Assembly (NCBI GenBank): GCA_937896885.1
Contig: CALBNX010000005.1
Location: forward strand, 1 to 10,642
Source of the DNA: an uncultured Clostridia bacterium
Lineage (GTDB): Bacteria; Bacillota; Clostridia; Oscillospirales; Acutalibacteraceae
DNA length: 10,642 bases
Reading direction: 5' to 3'
Shown here piece after piece: positions 7,522 through 10,642 of the stretch; the first letter of the stretch is position 1, and each line of letters begins with the position of its first letter. The notes under the pieces were generated by a model. That model was given only the letters and a program-made list of their open reading frames with translations, did not search any database and had not been told where the DNA came from. The translations under genes and the position numbers were made by a program.

Positions 7522-7542
7522 AACAGTTGAATGAATACTCAA
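7499..7542. promoter_or_regulatory. Double-dyad ArsR/SmtB-type operator
   Basis: Arms TTGAGTATCTATTCAACT (7499-7516) and AGTTGAATGAATACTCAA (7525-7542) are inverted copies with two mismatches, around eight central bases that hold most of the -10. Each arm also contains a smaller imperfect dyad of the TTGAn(8)TCAA type (7499-7514 and 7527-7542), similar in layout to the known SmtB/CadC operators. This suggests two repressor dimers 28 bp apart. It spans the promoter spacer, the -10 and the predicted transcription start. Confidence 0.8.
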
Positions 7543-7560
7543 TCGAAAGGGATAATATAT

Positions 7561-7932
7561 ATGTCTAAAAATGAATTTATATGTGACTGTAATATGGTGC
7601 ATAAAGAAATGGTAAATGACACTATCTCAAAAATGCCTGAGACCAAAATTCTTCATAACCTTGCAGACTTTTTCAAGATAATGGGGGACTCAACGAGATG
7701 CAAACTTCTCTTTGCACTTTTGCAGAATGAAATGTGTGTTTGCGATTTGGCAAATGTTTTGTCAATGACAAAATCTTCAATATCTCATCAGTTGAGTAAA
7801 ATGAAAGAAGTAGGGCTTGTGAAATGTCGAAAATCAGGTAAAACGGTTTATTATTCATTAGATGATGAGCATATTAGCGAAATATTTGAAGTAGGTCTTA
7901 AACATATCAGCCATAAAGGAGAGAACATTTAA
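7561..7932 (+). CDS. ArsR/SmtB-family metal-sensing repressor (CadC/SmtB-like)
   Basis: This 123-residue winged-helix repressor is expected to sit on the operator just upstream and leave it when a thiophilic or zinc-type metal binds. The DNA-reading helix is in LSMTKSSISHQLSKMKEVGLV. Two known metal-site types are visible. The first is an alpha3N-like site: C8 and C10 near the N-terminus (ICDC) plus C59 and C61 in MCVCDLA, as in the CadC sensors of Cd/Pb. The second is an alpha5-like site: D102, H104, H115 and H118 (DDEHI and KHISH) at the spacing of the SmtB zinc site, with His replacing the usual last Glu. I therefore expect response to Zn and Cd/Pb rather than arsenite, but the inducer is inferred. 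The frame is open to ATG 7531, but that lies in the operator; ATG 7561 has GAAAGGG at 7545-7551. The stop overlaps the next start (TAATG). Confidence 0.93.
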   Translation: MSKNEFICDCNMVHKEMVNDTISKMPETKILHNLADFFKIMGDSTRCKLLFALLQNEMCVCDLANVLSMTKSSISHQLSKMKEVGLVKCRKSGKTVYYSLDDEHISEIFEVGLKHISHKGENI

Positions 7933-8831
7933 TGAAAACAGAGAAAAACATACTTATAGCATTCATACTCAACCTGTCATTTTCAATATTTGAATTTTTT
8001 GGTGGCATTTTTACAGGTAGTGTCGCTATCATTTCCGATGCAGTACACGACTTGGGCGACGCCACAAGTATCGGCGTTTCATATTTTCTTGAAAAGAAAA
8101 GCAAAAAGCAACCAGACGATGTTTATACTTATGGCTATGCTCGTTTTTCTGTAATGGGTGGCATAATCACAACGCTTATATTGTTGTGTGGCTCAGTTTT
8201 GGTTGTTTACAATGCAATACGACGAATTATCAACCCCGTTGAAATCAACTATAATGGTATGATTATATTTGCAATCGTCGGTGCACTTGTGAATTTTATT
8301 GCAGCCTATTTCACCAAAGATGGTGACTCAATAAACCAAAAAGCCGTTAATCTTCATATGCTTGAAGATGTACTCGGTTGGCTCGTTGTACTTGTGGGTG
8401 CAATTATAATGAGATTTACAGATATAAAAATCATTGACCCACTTATGTCAATAGGCGTTGCTGTATTCATATTTATAAATGCATTTAGAAACCTTAAAGA
8501 AGTTCTTGATTTGTTTCTTGAAAAAATCCCCAATAATATTAGTATAGAAGAAATCAAACATCATATTAAAGAAATCGATGGCGTAATTGATGTACACCAT
8601 ATTCATATCTGGAGTATGGATGGTCAGCTAAACTTTGCAACAATGCATATTGTGGCAAATGAAAACTCTCACGAAATCAAAGATAAAATCCGTGAAGAAT
8701 TAAAAGAGCACAGCATCGGTCACGCAACTCTTGAAATCGAAAATCCAGATGACCATTGCCACGAAGAACATTGTCATATAGAACATACTTCACATTCACA
8801 TCATCACCACCATCACCATCATCATAAATAA
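7932..8831 (+). CDS. Zinc-type cation diffusion facilitator (CDF) efflux protein
   Basis: This 299-residue membrane antiporter should export divalent metal, most likely Zn(II) and perhaps Cd(II), in exchange for protons. Six membrane helices are evident within residues 5-185. The transport site shows HxxxD in helix 2 (H39, D43, in SDAVHDLGDA) and HxxxD in helix 5 (H142, D146, in LHMLEDVLGW), the arrangement of zinc-specific CDFs. The cytoplasmic C-terminal domain (about 200-272) has VHHIHIWSMDG and HATLEIE, which supply dimer-interface metal ligands. A final 25-residue tail is rich in His, Cys and Glu and ends with nine consecutive His (290-298) and Lys. The start ATG 7932 overlaps the repressor stop by one base, with AAAGGAG at 7915-7921. 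Co-transcription with the ArsR-type sensor makes this a metal-induced efflux operon. Confidence 0.95.
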   Translation: MKTEKNILIAFILNLSFSIFEFFGGIFTGSVAIISDAVHDLGDATSIGVSYFLEKKSKKQPDDVYTYGYARFSVMGGIITTLILLCGSVLVVYNAIRRIINPVEINYNGMIIFAIVGALVNFIAAYFTKDGDSINQKAVNLHMLEDVLGWLVVLVGAIIMRFTDIKIIDPLMSIGVAVFIFINAFRNLKEVLDLFLEKIPNNISIEEIKHHIKEIDGVIDVHHIHIWSMDGQLNFATMHIVANENSHEIKDKIREELKEHSIGHATLEIENPDDHCHEEHCHIEHTSHSHHHHHHHHHK

Positions 8832-8839
8832 TATAGTAG

Positions 8840-8870
8840 GGCGATTCACAAATCGCCTTTTATTTATTTT
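8840..8870 (+). terminator. Rho-independent terminator after the CDF gene
   Basis: GGCGATT (8840-8846) pairs with AATCGCC (8851-8857) around CACA, followed by TTTTATTTATTTT. It starts nine bases after the stop codon and closes the metal operon. Confidence 0.88.
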
Positions 8871-8918
8871 GCAAAACTGATAATATTATGATAATATGAA
8901 AATAGTTTAAATTTTCTC

Positions 8919-8949
8919 TTGACTGTAAAGTGACTTTATAGTTTATATT
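8919..8949 (+). promoter_or_regulatory. MerR-type promoter and operator of the membrane MerR gene
   Basis: TTGACT (8919-8924) and TATATT (8944-8949) are separated by 19 bases, the overlong spacer typical of promoters that MerR-family proteins activate by twisting the DNA. The spacer region carries a near-perfect palindrome: arms ACTGTAAAGT (8922-8931) and ACTTTATAGT (8933-8942) with one mismatch around a central G. Its position just upstream of the gene points to autoregulation. Confidence 0.82.
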
Positions 8950-8970
8950 AAATAAAAAGGAGGCATATTT

Positions 8971-10278
8971 ATGAAAATAAATGAAATAGAAAAATTGCTT
9001 AATATAAGTAGAGCTAATATAAGATTTTATGAAAAAGAAGGCCTTTTAACTCCTATCAGAAAAGAAAATAACTATCGTGAATATGACGAAAAGGAAATTG
9101 CAAAGTTAAAGAAAATCATTATTTACAGAAAACTTGGAATTTCAATTCATAGTATTAAAGATGTTTTTAATGGCACATTAGCTCTAAGTGACGCTATAGA
9201 TGATAGTATTAGTTCAATTAATAGCGAACTTACAGAGTTAGCTGTTTCGGCAAGGCTTTGTAAAAACTTGAAAGCACAAGGTACTGAAAATTCGACTTTT
9301 GATGAAGATTTTTATTGGGACGAAATCAATAGAATGGAAAGTTCGGGCGAAACATTTTATAATTTTGTAGGTATAGATGTAAATTCTTTTGAGAAAAAAC
9401 AAAGTGATTCAAAATATAAGGCTATTCTATATTTAACAAGTGGAATTTTATTTTTGTTTACATTGATTGTGAACTTTTCTCGATATGGTTTAGTTTTTGC
9501 TGAATATGGTAATATGGTTGGGACTTCAGAACTTCATCATTTGCCGGTAATTCAAGCAACTACACCTGTTTGCTTTGCTTTAACGATTGTGTTCATAGTT
9601 GCTTCTATAATTGTTCATAAAAACGGTATTATAAATAGAAAAAAATTCTGGATACTGTTTGTATTAGGAATTTTAACTGCTACTGTTTCTGTTGCCTTAA
9701 CTGTATTCATATCTTATAATACTGCAATTTTTGACGAGCATTATGCTAACATAATGCTTTCTAACAAAGATTCAGTAAAAATTGATGATGAGTATAAAGT
9801 ATATTTTCCATTTTATGATAATTTATATGAATATGTTGGCACAGAATTTAATTATACCTATTCAAGATGCGAAATACCTGAGGCGGTACATATTCATATT
9901 CAAAACTTTTCTTGGTATGAAAATGATGTTTTATATGATGTGGAATATTTTGAAACAGAAGAAACTTCACTGATAAATCAGTATAGCTTACAAAAAGGTG
10001 TGCCTGTTGTTTATGGTGAAACACCCTTTGTATATCCTAAAGGCATCGAGAAAACAATTTGCGATATAGAATATTTTGTTTATCAATATGATAATTATTA
10101 TGAAATAAGAATTGTTGATGAAATTTCGTTTTTCTCGATTGTGTTAACAGAATTTGACCAGATGGTTGAACTCGGCGAAGCTGAATTCACTGAACTGGCT
10201 ATACAACAATACGAATTAGTGAAAAAATCTGCAAAAAATACAAGAGGAGAATCGAGGAATTTATTAGAAGAGTTTTAA
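8971..10278 (+). CDS. Membrane-anchored MerR-family transcriptional regulator with C-terminal sensor-like domain
   Basis: The 435-residue protein starts with a MerR winged helix-turn-helix (residues 1-70: MKINEIEKLLNISRANIRFY, EKEGLLTP, NNYREYDE, IIYRKLGISI). A short helical region to about 105 probably dimerises. Three hydrophobic stretches follow, at about 149-168, 197-216 and 226-248. The Lys/Arg-rich loop at 217-225 fits the cytoplasmic side, so with the N-terminus inside, the last domain (about 250-435) should face outside. That domain is rich in Tyr, Phe, Asp and Glu and has few Cys; I do not recognise it. Soluble MerR proteins are usually 120-280 residues, so this is a long, one-component membrane regulator. 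ATG 8971 follows AAGGAGG at 8957-8963. It is flanked by terminators and therefore transcribed alone. No effector or target gene beside it is evident. Its codons are AT-rich compared with rpoD, perhaps hinting at transfer. Confidence 0.88.
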   Translation: MKINEIEKLLNISRANIRFYEKEGLLTPIRKENNYREYDEKEIAKLKKIIIYRKLGISIHSIKDVFNGTLALSDAIDDSISSINSELTELAVSARLCKNLKAQGTENSTFDEDFYWDEINRMESSGETFYNFVGIDVNSFEKKQSDSKYKAILYLTSGILFLFTLIVNFSRYGLVFAEYGNMVGTSELHHLPVIQATTPVCFALTIVFIVASIIVHKNGIINRKKFWILFVLGILTATVSVALTVFISYNTAIFDEHYANIMLSNKDSVKIDDEYKVYFPFYDNLYEYVGTEFNYTYSRCEIPEAVHIHIQNFSWYENDVLYDVEYFETEETSLINQYSLQKGVPVVYGETPFVYPKGIEKTICDIEYFVYQYDNYYEIRIVDEISFFSIVLTEFDQMVELGEAEFTELAIQQYELVKKSAKNTRGESRNLLEEF

Positions 10279-10345
10279 TTCGTCGAACCCATTTCATAGA
10301 CTTGGCGTCTTCGTCTGGGCCCCAAAAACCAAACAAACACACATT
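10279..10345. other. GC-richer non-coding segment of unknown origin
   Basis: Directly after the MerR-type gene stop, about 45 bases (10279-10324) rich in G and C contain GACTTGGCGTCTTCGTCTGG and GGGCCCC, unlike the AT-rich gene before. The short hairpin AGAC-TTGGC-GTCT is visible. No convincing gene covers it; a 68-codon minus-strand frame here overlaps the terminator and the MerR 3' end and has no family features. Confidence 0.4.
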
Positions 10346-10375
10346 AAGCGGTAGGTGAAAACCTACCGCTTTTTT
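10346..10375 (+). terminator. Strong Rho-independent terminator upstream of the rRNA-type promoter
   Basis: AAGCGGTAGGT (10346-10356) pairs perfectly with ACCTACCGCTT (10361-10371) around a GAAA loop, and the T-run extends to 10375. It ends transcription from the MerR-type gene about 130 bases before the next promoter. The run of A before the stem means it could also work on the minus strand. Confidence 0.9.
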
Positions 10376-10479
10376 ACTGCTTTTCACCCATCTGTCAACT
10401 TGCACATAAAACTCACCAAAACTAACACATTTTTATTGATTAAAATCATCAAATTCGAAACACGCGGATAAGTTTATAA

Positions 10480-10536
10480 AAAGGTGCAAAAAAACTAAAA
10501 AAAGTTGTTGACATTTGTCGCTCGTTTTGTTATTAT
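10480..10536 (+). promoter_or_regulatory. Strong rRNA-type promoter with UP-like tract
   Basis: TTGACA (10508-10513) and TATTAT (10531-10536) are separated by exactly 17 bases, with a TG one base before the -10 (extended -10). The A-rich runs at about 10480-10504 resemble an UP element contacted by the RNA polymerase alpha subunit. A 7-bp inverted repeat, CGCTCGT (10519-10525) and ACGAGCG (10539-10545), brackets the -10. The start of transcription would fall near 10543. Confidence 0.85.
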
Positions 10537-10542
10537 ATACGA

Positions 10543-10642
10543 GCGCCAAGAACAGAGGGCGAAACAAACCGAGTTCTGAAGCGAAAAACTGGACCTTGAA
10601 AATTAAACAACGACGAGATAAGTAAAAGGAACCCTGTAGATT
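10543..10642 (+). other. Probable rRNA operon leader (5' of 16S rRNA)
   Basis: After the strong promoter there is no open reading frame. The stretch ACCTTGAAAATTAAACAACG (10593-10612) closely resembles the conserved antitermination and processing segment found in leaders and spacers of Firmicutes rRNA operons (compare the TTTGAAAACTAAACAA form in Bacillus). AGAAC (10549-10553) and GTTCT (10573-10577) can pair as a small stem. The mature 16S start would lie beyond the right edge, so no rRNA gene itself is present. Confidence 0.7.

Noticed and set aside
7531..7560. Longer start for the ArsR-type gene at ATG 7531
   Set aside because: This ATG lies within the operator right arm and almost at the predicted transcript start, leaving no room for a ribosome binding site.
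8796..8828. Possible cloning-vector His-tag at the end of the CDF gene
   Set aside because: The tract mixes CAT and CAC codons, extends a longer natural His/Glu/Cys-rich tail, and is followed by a native-looking terminator; natural CDFs often have His-rich segments.
10199..10405. Minus-strand open frame of 68 codons over the MerR 3' end and terminator
   Set aside because: It runs through a strong hairpin terminator and into the MerR-type gene on the other strand, and shows no recognisable domain.
1..10642. CRISPR arrays, tRNA genes, insertion sequences, phage genes
   Set aside because: I saw no regularly spaced direct repeats, no tRNA cloverleaf with TTCRA-type arm, and no transposase or phage-like protein on either strand.

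Overview
The window looks like a fragment of a low-GC Gram-positive genome, most likely an anaerobic clostridium (class Clostridia). The evidence is a zinc-type ribosomal protein L31, a dgt-dnaG-rpoD cluster with a group 1 sigma factor, an AddA-type recombination nuclease, strong AGGAGG-like ribosome binding sites and sigma-A promoters. No species can be named from the sequence alone.

Left end (1 to about 1240). This part does not read as one continuous genome. Bases 1 to about 880 encode, on the minus strand, the middle and C-terminal part of a sugar-type ABC transporter solute-binding protein with neither end present. Bases about 885-1211 are very AT-rich and read on the plus strand as part of a UvrD-like helicase. 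Inside the conserved helicase motif TIHKSKGLEF (1212-1241) the sequence changes, in frame, into the C-terminal part of AddA. I read this as two joins between unrelated DNAs, more probably assembly chimerism than biology.

Core block (about 1240-7470). The addA 3' end is followed by rpmE (L31, own promoter and terminator), a YigZ/IMPACT-family gene, and then a tight dgt-dnaG-rpoD operon (dNTP triphosphohydrolase, primase, housekeeping sigma factor) closed by an intrinsic terminator. These are housekeeping genes for DNA repair, translation, nucleotide control, replication priming and transcription initiation.

Metal module (7490-8870). A sigma-A promoter with perfect hexamers is overlaid by a large double dyad. 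It drives an ArsR/SmtB/CadC-type repressor that keeps both the alpha3N cysteine site and the alpha5 site. The repressor gene overlaps by one base a zinc-type cation diffusion facilitator that ends in a histidine-rich tail. This is a self-contained zinc/cadmium-type sensing and efflux operon. Its terminator hairpin is nearly the same as the one after rpoD.

Regulator and rRNA end (8870-10642). A MerR-family protein with three predicted membrane helices and a large C-terminal domain predicted to lie outside the cell sits behind a classic MerR promoter (19-bp spacer filled by a palindrome), so it probably regulates itself. It has no recognisable target gene beside it and is the least ordinary gene here. 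After a strong terminator, the window ends with an rRNA-type promoter (A-rich upstream tract, TTGACA, 17-bp spacer, extended -10) and a leader with an rRNA-like conserved stretch; the 16S gene would lie beyond the right edge.
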